Shown: positions 1-5,368, counted from the stretch's first letter. The stretch is 5,901 nucleotides of DNA from an uncultured Sulfurovum sp. (GCA_947313765.1 CAMZNQ010000197.1:1-5901); one strand, 5' to 3'. Numbers and translations: made by a program. The notes: generated by a model not told the origin, from the letters alone.

Positions 1-46
1 TATTTTTTAAGTTTAAATTTTATTTTTTTTAAATAAATAAGTTTAA

Positions 47-67
47 ATGCCTATATTGTGGGCTTTA
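47..67 (+). repeat. Iteron-like repeat copy 1
   Basis: This is the first copy of the core ATGCCTATATTGTGGG (47-62), extended by CTTTA exactly as in copy 2. Directly after it, TATAGGGCAT (66-75) is the reverse complement of the motif's start ATGCCTATA with one extra G, so this copy can fold into a hairpin with GTGGG in the loop. Confidence 0.8.
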
Positions 68-142
68 TAGGGCATTGAATGGCTTAATATTTTTTTTATT
101 TCTTGTTATTTTTTTTATTTTTTTAAAAAAAAATAATTCAAG

Positions 143-163
143 ATGCCTATATTGTGGGCTTTA
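143..163 (+). repeat. Iteron-like repeat copy 2
   Basis: Second copy of the core (143-158), identical to copy 1 over 21 bases including the CTTTA extension, and starting 96 bp after it. Its left part GCCT (145-148) can pair with AGGC (166-169), which is followed by a T run. The stem is only 4 bp, so I do not call it a terminator. Confidence 0.8.
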
Positions 164-314
164 AGAGGCTTTTTTTCTAATTTATTTTTTTATTTCTTCT
201 TTTTGGTTGTTAGAAAAAAAATAAAATAAATATATATATAGAGAAATGAAGAGAAAAAAAAAACTACAGCAACAAGGGATTTAGAGAAATAAAAAAATAA
301 ATGGGTAAAAAGTG

Positions 315-396
315 CTTCTAAATGCCTATATTGTGGGATTCTAATATATTTATTTGAAAAAAAATAAACAGAAATATCAAGAAATAAAAAAAATAT
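315..396 (+). repeat. 82-bp direct repeat, unit A (holds iteron copy 3)
   Basis: This 82-bp unit matches 412-493 at 80 of 82 positions by eye; the only differences are two adjacent bases (AG versus GA) near the middle. It contains the third 16-bp core (322-337), here followed by ATTCTA instead of the CTTTA seen in copies 1 and 2. The two units start 97 bp apart. Confidence 0.85.
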
Positions 397-411
397 ATGG
401 AGTAATAACCT

Positions 412-493
412 CTTCTAAATGCCTATATTGTGGGATTCTAATATATTTATTTGAAAAAAAATAAACGAAAATATCAAGAAATAAAAAAAATAT
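412..493 (+). repeat. 82-bp direct repeat, unit B (holds iteron copy 4)
   Basis: Second unit of the 82-bp direct repeat, containing the fourth core (419-434). A 15-bp non-repeated spacer (397-411) separates it from unit A. High identity in such AT-rich DNA implies either recent duplication or selection on the sequence. Confidence 0.85.
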
Positions 494-723
494 TGGAATT
501 GTAAATAAATATTCTGTTTGTTTTTTCTTTCTCTTTATTTCTCTTTTCCAATTTCATGTAAAATAAATCTTGATAGGTAATAAAAATAGTCTATAGCATT
601 TAAAAGCATAAAAAGGTGCTAAAAACTAAAAAACATAGTATTCTCTATACAATGGCATACCTCAATAAATAGAATTGATTTATAGGCAATTTATGGGATT
701 ATTTTTTCTGATATCTTGAATTT

Positions 724-738
724 ATTGATTTTATCAAT
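724..738. repeat. Short palindrome ATTGAT-TTT-ATCAAT
   Basis: A perfect 6-bp inverted repeat with a 3-base centre, about 110 bp upstream of the helicase start codon. It could be a protein-binding site near the promoter. AT-rich palindromes of this size arise easily by chance. Confidence 0.35.
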
Positions 739-771
739 TTTCTATCTTTTTTTGGTATTATTGGAGAGCCT

Positions 772-792
772 TTCATCTCAATTGAAGATGAA
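772..792. promoter_or_regulatory. 7-bp inverted repeat upstream of helicase gene
   Basis: TTCATCT (772-778) and AGATGAA (786-792) form a perfect inverted repeat around a 7-base centre CAATTGA. It lies just upstream of the likely helicase promoter, where an initiator or repressor could bind for autoregulation. That role is inferred from position alone. Confidence 0.4.
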
Positions 793-803
793 TAGGTGTA
801 TGA

Positions 804-812
804 TGTGATAAT
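804..812 (+). promoter_or_regulatory. Probable promoter of helicase gene (extended -10)
   Basis: TGT-GATAAT forms an extended -10 element (TG at 804-805, hexamer 807-812) about 40 bp before the start codon, implying a short leader. No -35 box is evident, as is common for Campylobacterota sigma-70 promoters. A second possible -10, TATTAT at 756-761, lies further upstream. Confidence 0.45.
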
Positions 813-851
813 CAGAGAAAAGTCAACAAGCAAACAAAGGAAAGTAAAACA

Positions 852-2276
852 ATGAACAATCCAATAAATCCAAATTTTTTTATAAATAATAAACTAGTTC
901 AGAAGATGGTAGGGAATGAACTAACAGGGGAAGATAGAAAAGAAGCAATTAGGGAAATAGTAGAGCCGATTCTTGATAATATTGAATTGGCACTAGACCA
1001 TATCTACAATATAGATGGTAGGCTCATATGGGCTTATAAAGATGGTTCTCACAGCCTCATAAAAACCTCTTCATCATCAAAGTTTCTTTACGGAATAGAG
1101 TCATACGGCGTAATATCTAGCTTTGGAATTGATACAGCAAGGTTGAGAGAGTATATTTTTACACGTGAGCGTGAACTAGTAGAAGAGGTTGACCCTATGC
1201 TAGATACCCCTCTTTTTGTTTATTATTCTGAAAAACTGTATCAACAATCCGTAGTTGAGATAAATTCCGAGTATGTCACACAGAGAGCAAAAGATGCTCT
1301 AATTTCTCACTATGGGCAGAAGCTCATAGATGATATAGGGGTAGTTATGGCAGTTTCTCCTTATGTTTCAAACAAAAAGAAAACACAATTCATTATCACA
1401 GGTGGTACGAATACAGGGAAAACCACTCTTTTAAAGGCGTTTAAACCTCTAGGGGTTGCGTGTGACATAAAGAACACGAAAGTAATAACTTCTCATGACC
1501 CCTCTCCATATAGAGCCTCACAACTTCATAATAAGAGTCTAATTTTTGACGATATAGTTCCAAATGATGAACTCTACAACCTCAACGGAGAGGTAACACT
1601 TTCTCCAAAAGGTAGAATGTCAGAAACTGCTACCGTGGGAGCTTTATTCTTCACTCTTGCCGATATCGAGAGAATTGGGTCGGTTGACAAACAACAAATA
1701 AACAGAATGACAGTAATCCAACTCCCATCTACAACACTTGATGAATCTTGTAATGGTATACCAATGGAAGAGAGCGTGGAAAGTCTGAAAGCGTTAGCTT
1801 TGGAAAGCTATAGAAAAGCTCATAGAGTGATGAAAGATGTTCGAGATGCGAACCGTGCTATCGAAAGAATCATCAATGATTATAAAGTTGATGAGTTAGA
1901 AAATTGGGATGATGCAGTGAAGCAGGAGGTGGTAGACTCCTTAATCCAGGGAACATACGAAAATAGCATGGCGATAAAGAACGGAAGCGTTATCGTCAAA
2001 GATATTACGTCCACAGAGCAAAAGAAAAACGGAGAAATGGAAATTTTCATGAGCCGACCAAAACAGGCATTTTATGCCATATTGTCGGAAGTCAACGGAG
2101 ACCTCATACCAAACTTGAAAAAGAAAACCATCAGCTATTTAGTGGACTTGTTACCGAATGCGAAGAAGTCAACACTAAGTATACATAGAGATGATGGTAG
2201 TTCATACACTGTAAATGGATTAAGAATCAAGATAAAAGTAAATCCTATAGAAGATGACCCATACGATATTTTTTAA
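852..2276 (+). CDS. SF3-like helicase / replication initiator
   Basis: A 474-aa P-loop ATPase, probably the helicase that opens or unwinds this replicon's origin. Visible motifs: Walker A GGTNTGKTT (residues 184-192, K190 and T191 binding ATP); Walker B SLIFDD (229-234); a B'-like stretch with K253; a hydrophobic sensor strand GALFFTLAD (263-271); and a putative arginine finger at R285 in INRMTVIQLP. Order and spacing fit helicase superfamily 3, found in phage, plasmid and virus replication proteins. The usual asparagine at the end of motif C is not obvious (FFTLAD). The first about 140 residues are unassigned; I see no primase or HUH nickase motif. The C-terminal basic region (residues 402-462) could be a DNA-binding domain. 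AAGGAA at 837-842 is the ribosome site and supports this ATG. The gene follows the repeat region and runs the same way. Family-level assignment is by motif reading only. Confidence 0.72.
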   Translation: MNNPINPNFFINNKLVQKMVGNELTGEDRKEAIREIVEPILDNIELALDHIYNIDGRLIWAYKDGSHSLIKTSSSSKFLYGIESYGVISSFGIDTARLREYIFTRERELVEEVDPMLDTPLFVYYSEKLYQQSVVEINSEYVTQRAKDALISHYGQKLIDDIGVVMAVSPYVSNKKKTQFIITGGTNTGKTTLLKAFKPLGVACDIKNTKVITSHDPSPYRASQLHNKSLIFDDIVPNDELYNLNGEVTLSPKGRMSETATVGALFFTLADIERIGSVDKQQINRMTVIQLPSTTLDESCNGIPMEESVESLKALALESYRKAHRVMKDVRDANRAIERIINDYKVDELENWDDAVKQEVVDSLIQGTYENSMAIKNGSVIVKDITSTEQKKNGEMEIFMSRPKQAFYAILSEVNGDLIPNLKKKTISYLVDLLPNAKKSTLSIHRDDGSSYTVNGLRIKIKVNPIEDDPYDIF

Positions 2277-2331
2277 GTAAGAGAGAAATAATTCTTTCTT
2301 TCTTTATTTAAGGGTTATCTTCTTTGTATTT

Positions 2332-2357
2332 TGTTATAATACGTTTGTTAGACAAAC
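2332..2357 (+). promoter_or_regulatory. Promoter P1 with palindromic operator at start point
   Basis: TGT-TATAAT (2332-2340) is a strong extended -10. Immediately downstream, GTTTGT-TAG-ACAAAC (2343-2357) is a perfect 6-bp inverted repeat that would cover the transcription start, a standard position for a repressor site. The sequence TATAATAC, three variable bases, then TGTTAGACAAA recurs at the promoter near 3947. The -10 lies 47 bp upstream of the 52-aa gene's ATG. No good -35 is visible. Confidence 0.65.
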
Positions 2358-2381
2358 AAATATGACCAAAAAGGATTATAG

Positions 2382-2540
2382 ATGCAAAACTATATAGAAA
2401 TTAAGACATTAAGAAAAAATTTAGAGAGATACGTTGACATTGTTGTTGAGGGTTCGATTATCGCGTGTAGACAGCATGTATTGTTTTATGTCAGAGAAGA
2501 GGATTACAGCCTCTACAGAAAATTAAGAAAAGGAAAGTAG
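2382..2540 (+). CDS. Small basic protein, possible Phd/YefM-like regulator
   Basis: A 52-aa ORF with ATG start, a good ribosome site (AAAAGGA, about 2369-2375) and its own promoter, ending one base before the next gene. The pattern IKTLRKNLERYV (7-18), a hydrophobic strand DIVVEGSIIA (19-28), then HVLFYVREEDYSLYRKL (32-48) resembles the N-terminal DNA-binding fold of Phd/YefM antitoxins (helix, strands, then an E-D-Y segment). It is shorter than typical members and no toxin gene follows, so if the fold is right it may be a stand-alone repressor, possibly of the palindrome at its own promoter. The similarity is judged by eye and is weak. The ORF itself is well supported by promoter, ribosome site and tight spacing. 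Confidence 0.65.
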   Translation: MQNYIEIKTLRKNLERYVDIVVEGSIIACRQHVLFYVREEDYSLYRKLRKGK

Positions 2541-2541
2541 G

Positions 2542-3834
2542 ATGAAAACAAGTAATGCAGGAACAGTTGCTTCATTGGTTAATTTTGATGTGGCAAAAGG
2601 TAGTCTAGTAGTAATAGATGGATTATCTATTACTACTAAAGCAGATAAATTAGAATTGATAGTTTCAAATGTTGAAACTGCTTTTAAAGAACTATCTAAA
2701 AGTAAAGATATTGCAGGATTAGAATTATTAGGTTCAAAATCAAAAGACTTTTTAAAAGAATTCTCTTTGAAGAGAAAAGAAACGTTTCAAGATTTGAACA
2801 TAGCTCAAAAGAAATTTACAACTCTTGAAACTCTATTGAAAAACACAAACAAGGAAATCGTAGCAACTACTCGAATGCTAAAAGATGCACAAGAAGAGGA
2901 GCAATATCAAAAAGTCGAAGAAAAAATCAGAGAACTGTTTGAAGATGAAAGAAAAAAGTACGAATTTGGGGAATATGTAAGAATGGGTATCTTCTTTGAC
3001 GATATTGTCGAAATGCGAAAAAAGCATACCCTTAAAAAGTCTGGAGAAGCAAGAAAAGCTACAATAGAGGAAGTAGCTAGATTGTGGCAAGAAGAATACT
3101 CTCTAATCGAGAGTGAAAAGCTCAAAGATAGAGAAATACAAGAGTTTGCAAAAAAAGAATTTAGTATTATCTCTTTAGAAGATGCAAAAAATAGTGAATT
3201 TGCATTAACACAAATTATCAATAATATAGATAGAGATTACCCACATTCTCAAAAAATAGAGTTGGACTTAGCAATGGCAAAACTTGATACAGTCCTTGAC
3301 AGATTGAACCATTTTCAGAGACTCGAAGAGCAGGAAAGAATGGAGCAACAGAGAAAAGCAGAAGCTCAAAAAGAGGTACACCATCTTCTCGGAGATGTTG
3401 AGCTTAATGTGCTTAAAATGTCAGAGCATGAGATGAATTCCCTATTATCAAAATTGAGAAAATTGTACGTTTTGGTTGAAAAAGACCTCAAAGTCGAAAT
3501 ACTACCATTAGCAAACAAAATAAAAGAAGCTTTAGGAGTGAAGATTGAAGAGCGTAAGGCTAAAGAGGAGAGAGAGAGACTTGAAGCGATAAAACGTGAA
3601 GAGGAAAGAAAGAGAAAAGCCATTGAAAAGGTAAGACTTGAAGAACAAAATAAGAGAAGAGAATATGAAGAGATGGAAGCAGGACTTGCAGAATTAGCTT
3701 ATTTATCATCATCAGAAGAGGATGTAGTTGAAATGATACCACCATCAGAAAATGAAAGATTTTTGAGTTTTTCAGCTACCGAAGAGCAATACAAAAATAT
3801 CCTAAGATTTATTGAAGAAACTCTAAATCAATAA
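2542..3834 (+). CDS. Coiled-coil protein, DUF1351-like phage accessory
   Basis: A 430-aa, highly charged, mostly helical protein with no signal peptide, membrane segment or Walker motif. An N-terminal region (1-60) with short strands is followed by long helices (about 75-140), a mixed region (140-250), and strongly charged coiled-coil stretches rich in E, K and R (about 250-282 and 335-385). It ends with FLSFSATEEQYKNILRFIEE (407-426). Charged coiled coils plus a terminal 'x-T-x-E-Q-x-x-x-x-x-F' module resemble DUF1351 phage proteins, which are often encoded near recombination and SSB genes; here ssb is two genes away. This is my recognition of layout, not a database hit. The start is fixed by the ribosome site AGGAAAG and by the 52-aa gene's stop codon one base upstream, suggesting translational coupling. 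An intrinsic terminator follows 14 bases after the stop. Confidence 0.8.
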   Translation: MKTSNAGTVASLVNFDVAKGSLVVIDGLSITTKADKLELIVSNVETAFKELSKSKDIAGLELLGSKSKDFLKEFSLKRKETFQDLNIAQKKFTTLETLLKNTNKEIVATTRMLKDAQEEEQYQKVEEKIRELFEDERKKYEFGEYVRMGIFFDDIVEMRKKHTLKKSGEARKATIEEVARLWQEEYSLIESEKLKDREIQEFAKKEFSIISLEDAKNSEFALTQIINNIDRDYPHSQKIELDLAMAKLDTVLDRLNHFQRLEEQERMEQQRKAEAQKEVHHLLGDVELNVLKMSEHEMNSLLSKLRKLYVLVEKDLKVEILPLANKIKEALGVKIEERKAKEERERLEAIKREEERKRKAIEKVRLEEQNKRREYEEMEAGLAELAYLSSSEEDVVEMIPPSENERFLSFSATEEQYKNILRFIEETLNQ

Positions 3835-3847
3835 TCCAACTCCACCT

Positions 3848-3871
3848 AAAAGAGGTTTTACCTCTTTTTTT
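3848..3871 (+). terminator. Intrinsic terminator after coiled-coil gene
   Basis: AAAAGAGGT (3848-3856), loop TTT, then ACCTCTTTT (3860-3868) forms a perfect 9-bp stem running into a T-tract (3865-3871). It separates the 52-aa/430-aa operon from the next promoter. Confidence 0.85.
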
Positions 3872-3931
3872 ATCTTTATCCCACCAACATATCAAAAAAA
3901 AATCAAAAAAAACTCATATTAAAGTATATCT

Positions 3932-3968
3932 TAACATGTAGCATGATATAATACACATGTTAGACAAA
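3932..3968 (+). promoter_or_regulatory. Promoter P2 of the ssb operon, operator-like repeats
   Basis: TGA-TATAAT (3944-3952) is an extended -10 lying 44 bp before the 159-aa gene. It shares TATAATAC, a 3-base gap and TGTTAGACAAA with P1, 19 identical bases out of 22-23. In addition TAACATGT (3932-3939) and ACATGTTA (3955-3962) are perfect 8-bp inverted arms flanking the -10. Both signals suggest repressor binding over the promoter; the repressor is unknown. Confidence 0.65.
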
Positions 3969-3990
3969 AAACACAATAAAGGATTTATAT

Positions 3991-4470
3991 ATGGAGATAT
4001 TAGACTCTGTAGACTTTAGTCCTAATCGAGGGGTTATTACATTCCCTCTTTTGGATGCAGAATTAAATTTAAGAGTTGAAACCCTTACAGATGTAGAGAA
4101 TTCAGCTAACATCATCCGTAAAATTAAAAAGGATGATTTGGCGAGAGTTTTAACTATCTTGGATGTTGCAACACCATCTTATCTTTTAGAGACAAACGAA
4201 GAATATGTTTCAGTTGCTTATCTGGTTGAGGCAGTTACTCAAACCAATATTTACCCAGATACGCTAAAGGGTATCTTTGTAAGTTCTCTCTCGAATGTAG
4301 GACTCGCCCCACTCATAGATGAGGTGGTAGAGGGTAAAGAAACATTTTTAGTTGAGTTGTTTACTCGCCTATTGAAGCAGGGGGTAGGTAGCTACTCAAT
4401 GGTAGGGGTAGATGATACAATTTCATACAATGAAGAAGAGGCTCTTAGATTGGAACAATCAAATGGATAA
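3991..4470 (+). CDS. Unknown 159-aa protein, first gene of ssb operon
   Basis: I do not recognise this protein. It is acidic, soluble-looking, without signal peptide or membrane helix. The N-terminal part (about 14-33, GVITFPLLDAELNLRVETLT) looks like a beta hairpin; the middle (about 35-130) looks alpha-helical with segments such as DDLARVLTILDVA (48-60) and EETFLVELFTRLLKQ-type hydrophobic spacing near 117-130. The tail (140-159) is acidic. The ribosome site AAAGGA (3978-3983) is well placed for this ATG. Its stop overlaps the start of the next gene (ATGGATAA), and ssb follows, so a role in DNA replication or in regulating it is suggested by context only. Confidence 0.8.
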   Translation: MEILDSVDFSPNRGVITFPLLDAELNLRVETLTDVENSANIIRKIKKDDLARVLTILDVATPSYLLETNEEYVSVAYLVEAVTQTNIYPDTLKGIFVSSLSNVGLAPLIDEVVEGKETFLVELFTRLLKQGVGSYSMVGVDDTISYNEEEALRLEQSNG

Positions 4471-4786
4471 GCATAAGTACATATTGAGCAAGGTAAAAGC
4501 AATGGATGCAGAGGTAAAAAAAGCTCGATTAGCCTTATCACGACTTGAAGAAGCTCTAAAAGAAGCCTCTCCCTACAAGGTAGGGGATATAGTTTTTTAC
4601 GAGGGGGAAAGAAAGGCGATTTTTAGAATCAACACCAGACGTTGGAGCAAAATCGAAGTAAGCTATGAGTTAACCAGCTTGAAGAAAGATGGGACACCTT
4701 ATCAAGTGCTGCGAAATGGTAGTTATGGTATAACTCTAAATGAGCTAAACGAATCAAACGGAGAAGAAAAATGTTTAATACAGTAA
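4463..4786 (+). CDS. Unknown 107-aa coiled-coil plus beta-domain protein
   Basis: A 107-aa reading from the ATG at 4463, which overlaps the previous stop by 8 bases (ATGGATAA); GGAA at 4452-4455 can serve as ribosome site. The same frame also has an ATG at 4412 preceded by AGGGG, which would give 124 aa with a deep overlap, so the start is not certain. Residues 8-36 look like a coiled coil (KAMDAEVKKARLALSRLEEA). From residue 38 the sequence YKVGDIVFYEGE followed by alternating strands up to about residue 92 looks like a small SH3-like or KOW-like beta barrel, a fold used for nucleic-acid or protein binding. No family is recognised. Its last 16 bases overlap the ssb start, so the two are probably translationally coupled. 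Confidence 0.75.
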   Translation: MDKHKYILSKVKAMDAEVKKARLALSRLEEALKEASPYKVGDIVFYEGERKAIFRINTRRWSKIEVSYELTSLKKDGTPYQVLRNGSYGITLNELNESNGEEKCLIQ

Positions 4787-5304
4787 TAATTGTAGGACAC
4801 CTTACAAAAGATGTAGAGATGAAATACTCAAAAAGTGGTTCAGCTATCGCTAGTAGTGGAATTGCGTCTAGCAGAAAATGGAAGAGTAAGGCAGGAGAAC
4901 AGAAAGAAGAAGTTATGTTTGTCGACATAACCTTTTTTGGACGTAGTGCAGAGGTAGCAAACCAATATCTTAGAAAGGGTAGCAAAGTTTTAATCGAAGG
5001 TAGATTAACTTATCAGACTTGGACAGCACAGGATGGAGGCAAGAGAAGTAAGCATATCGTTACCGTTGAAACTATGCAGATGCTAGATTCTAAGGCAGAT
5101 AGTCAAGGTGGCAACAATCAAAAACCACAGAGACCACAGCAGGGTTATAACTCTCAACAGCAGGGTTATACTCCACCACCACAGCAGGGTTATACTCCAC
5201 CACCACAGCAGGGTTATAATAACTCTCAACAGCAGGGTTATGTTCCACCACAGCCACCACAAAACCCAGAAGTAGATTTAGATGATGATGAGATTCCTTT
5301 TTAA
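4771..5304 (+). CDS. ssb: Single-stranded DNA-binding protein
   Basis: A 177-aa SSB that coats single-stranded DNA and recruits replication and repair partners. The OB-fold spans about residues 1-107: opening FNTVIIVGHLTKDVEMKYS, aromatic residues W37, F50, F55/F56, Y66 and W84 in places where SSBs stack bases, and the conserved ANQYLRKGSKVLIEGRL (63-79). Residues 108-165 form a Q/P/G/Y-rich disordered linker with repeats of QQGYTPPP. The acidic tip DLDDDEIPF (169-177) is the canonical partner-binding C-terminus, so the gene is intact. Length is normal for bacterial SSB. The OB core resembles Campylobacterota SSBs. The ribosome site GGAG (4760-4763) fits this ATG, inside the end of the previous gene. 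An ssb copy in an operon of unknown small genes suits a mobile replicon rather than the usual chromosomal rpsF-ssb-rpsR setting. Confidence 0.97.
   Translation: MFNTVIIVGHLTKDVEMKYSKSGSAIASSGIASSRKWKSKAGEQKEEVMFVDITFFGRSAEVANQYLRKGSKVLIEGRLTYQTWTAQDGGKRSKHIVTVETMQMLDSKADSQGGNNQKPQRPQQGYNSQQQGYTPPPQQGYTPPPQQGYNNSQQQGYVPPQPPQNPEVDLDDDEIPF
5137..5241 (+). repeat. In-frame tandem repeats in the ssb linker
   Basis: The 12-mer CAGCAGGGTTAT occurs five times, at 5137, 5158, 5182, 5206 and 5230, giving spacings of 21, 24, 24 and 24 bases. All are in frame and encode QQGY units separated by NSQ or TPPP. Near-identity at DNA level, including synonymous positions, points to recent repeat expansion in the disordered linker. 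Confidence 0.9.
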
Positions 5305-5317
5305 ACAACCTCACGTA

Positions 5318-5333
5318 CCCTCTTAATTGAGGG
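5318..5333 (+). terminator. Weak hairpin after ssb, possible terminator
   Basis: CCCTC (5318-5322) and GAGGG (5329-5333) form a 5-bp GC-rich stem with loop TTAATT, 13 bases after the ssb stop. The nearest T-tract (5357-5365) is about 23 bases away, so this is not a textbook intrinsic terminator. It may be a transcript-end or stabilising hairpin. Confidence 0.4.
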
Positions 5334-5368
5334 GCATATACTCCTTATCCAAACTCTTTTTTTTTCAA

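Larger units (their letters stand above)
241..543. repeat. Imperfect 24-bp inverted repeat flanking copies 3 and 4
   Basis: Bases 241-264 (purine-rich, starting GAGAAATGAAGAG) match the reverse complement of 520-543 at 22 of 24 positions. The arms enclose both 82-bp repeat units. The arms are low-complexity purine/pyrimidine tracts, so a chance match is possible, but the interrupted GAGAAAT-AAGAG pattern is more specific than a plain A-run. Confidence 0.45.
1..851. other. AT-rich non-coding repeat region, probable replication origin
   Basis: No open reading frame of useful length is present on either strand in this 851-base stretch. It is dominated by poly-T tracts up to about base 220, poly-A tracts from about 220 to 490, and a pyrimidine-rich tract at 517-548. 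It contains four copies of a 16-bp motif, an 82-bp near-perfect repeat, and several inverted repeats, each listed separately. It lies directly upstream of a gene for an SF3-type helicase. Iterated repeats plus an AT-rich unwinding region beside an initiator gene is the classic layout of an iteron-controlled origin, so an origin is the best reading. This is inferred from layout; no DnaA box was found here. Confidence 0.5.

Noticed and set aside
143..178. Intrinsic terminator at repeat copy 2 (GCCT...AGGC then T-run)
   Set aside because: The stem is only 4 bp with a 17-base loop, and no gene lies upstream in the window.
206..219. GTTGTTAGAAAAAA resembling the P1/P2 operator
   Set aside because: One mismatch to TTGTTAGACAAA, but no -10 box precedes it and the region is A/T-rich enough for chance.
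1..493. CRISPR array
   Set aside because: Only four 16-bp cores at about 97-bp spacing with AT-rich, partly duplicated intervening sequence; no regular short spacers and no cas genes.
2066..2088. Iteron-like ATGCCATATTGTCGG inside the helicase gene, with GGCAT-TTT-ATGCC palindrome
   Set aside because: It resembles the 16-mer with one deletion and one substitution, but it encodes a normal protein segment and is far from the repeat array; probably chance.
2878..3745. Four - strand ORFs (61-104 aa) within the coiled-coil gene
   Set aside because: They are antisense to a well-supported gene, are S/F/L-rich as expected from the complement of K/E-rich coding, and have no promoter or clear ribosome site.
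4629..4985. 118-aa - strand ORF across the 107-aa gene and ssb
   Set aside because: It lies opposite two real genes including the conserved SSB OB-fold; no recognisable motif.
5090..5314. 74-aa - strand ORF rich in YNPAVV repeats
   Set aside because: The repeats are only the complement of the QQGY-encoding repeats of ssb.
5345..5353. TTATCCAAA, one mismatch from a DnaA box
   Set aside because: Single imperfect hit, not clustered and not in the repeat region.
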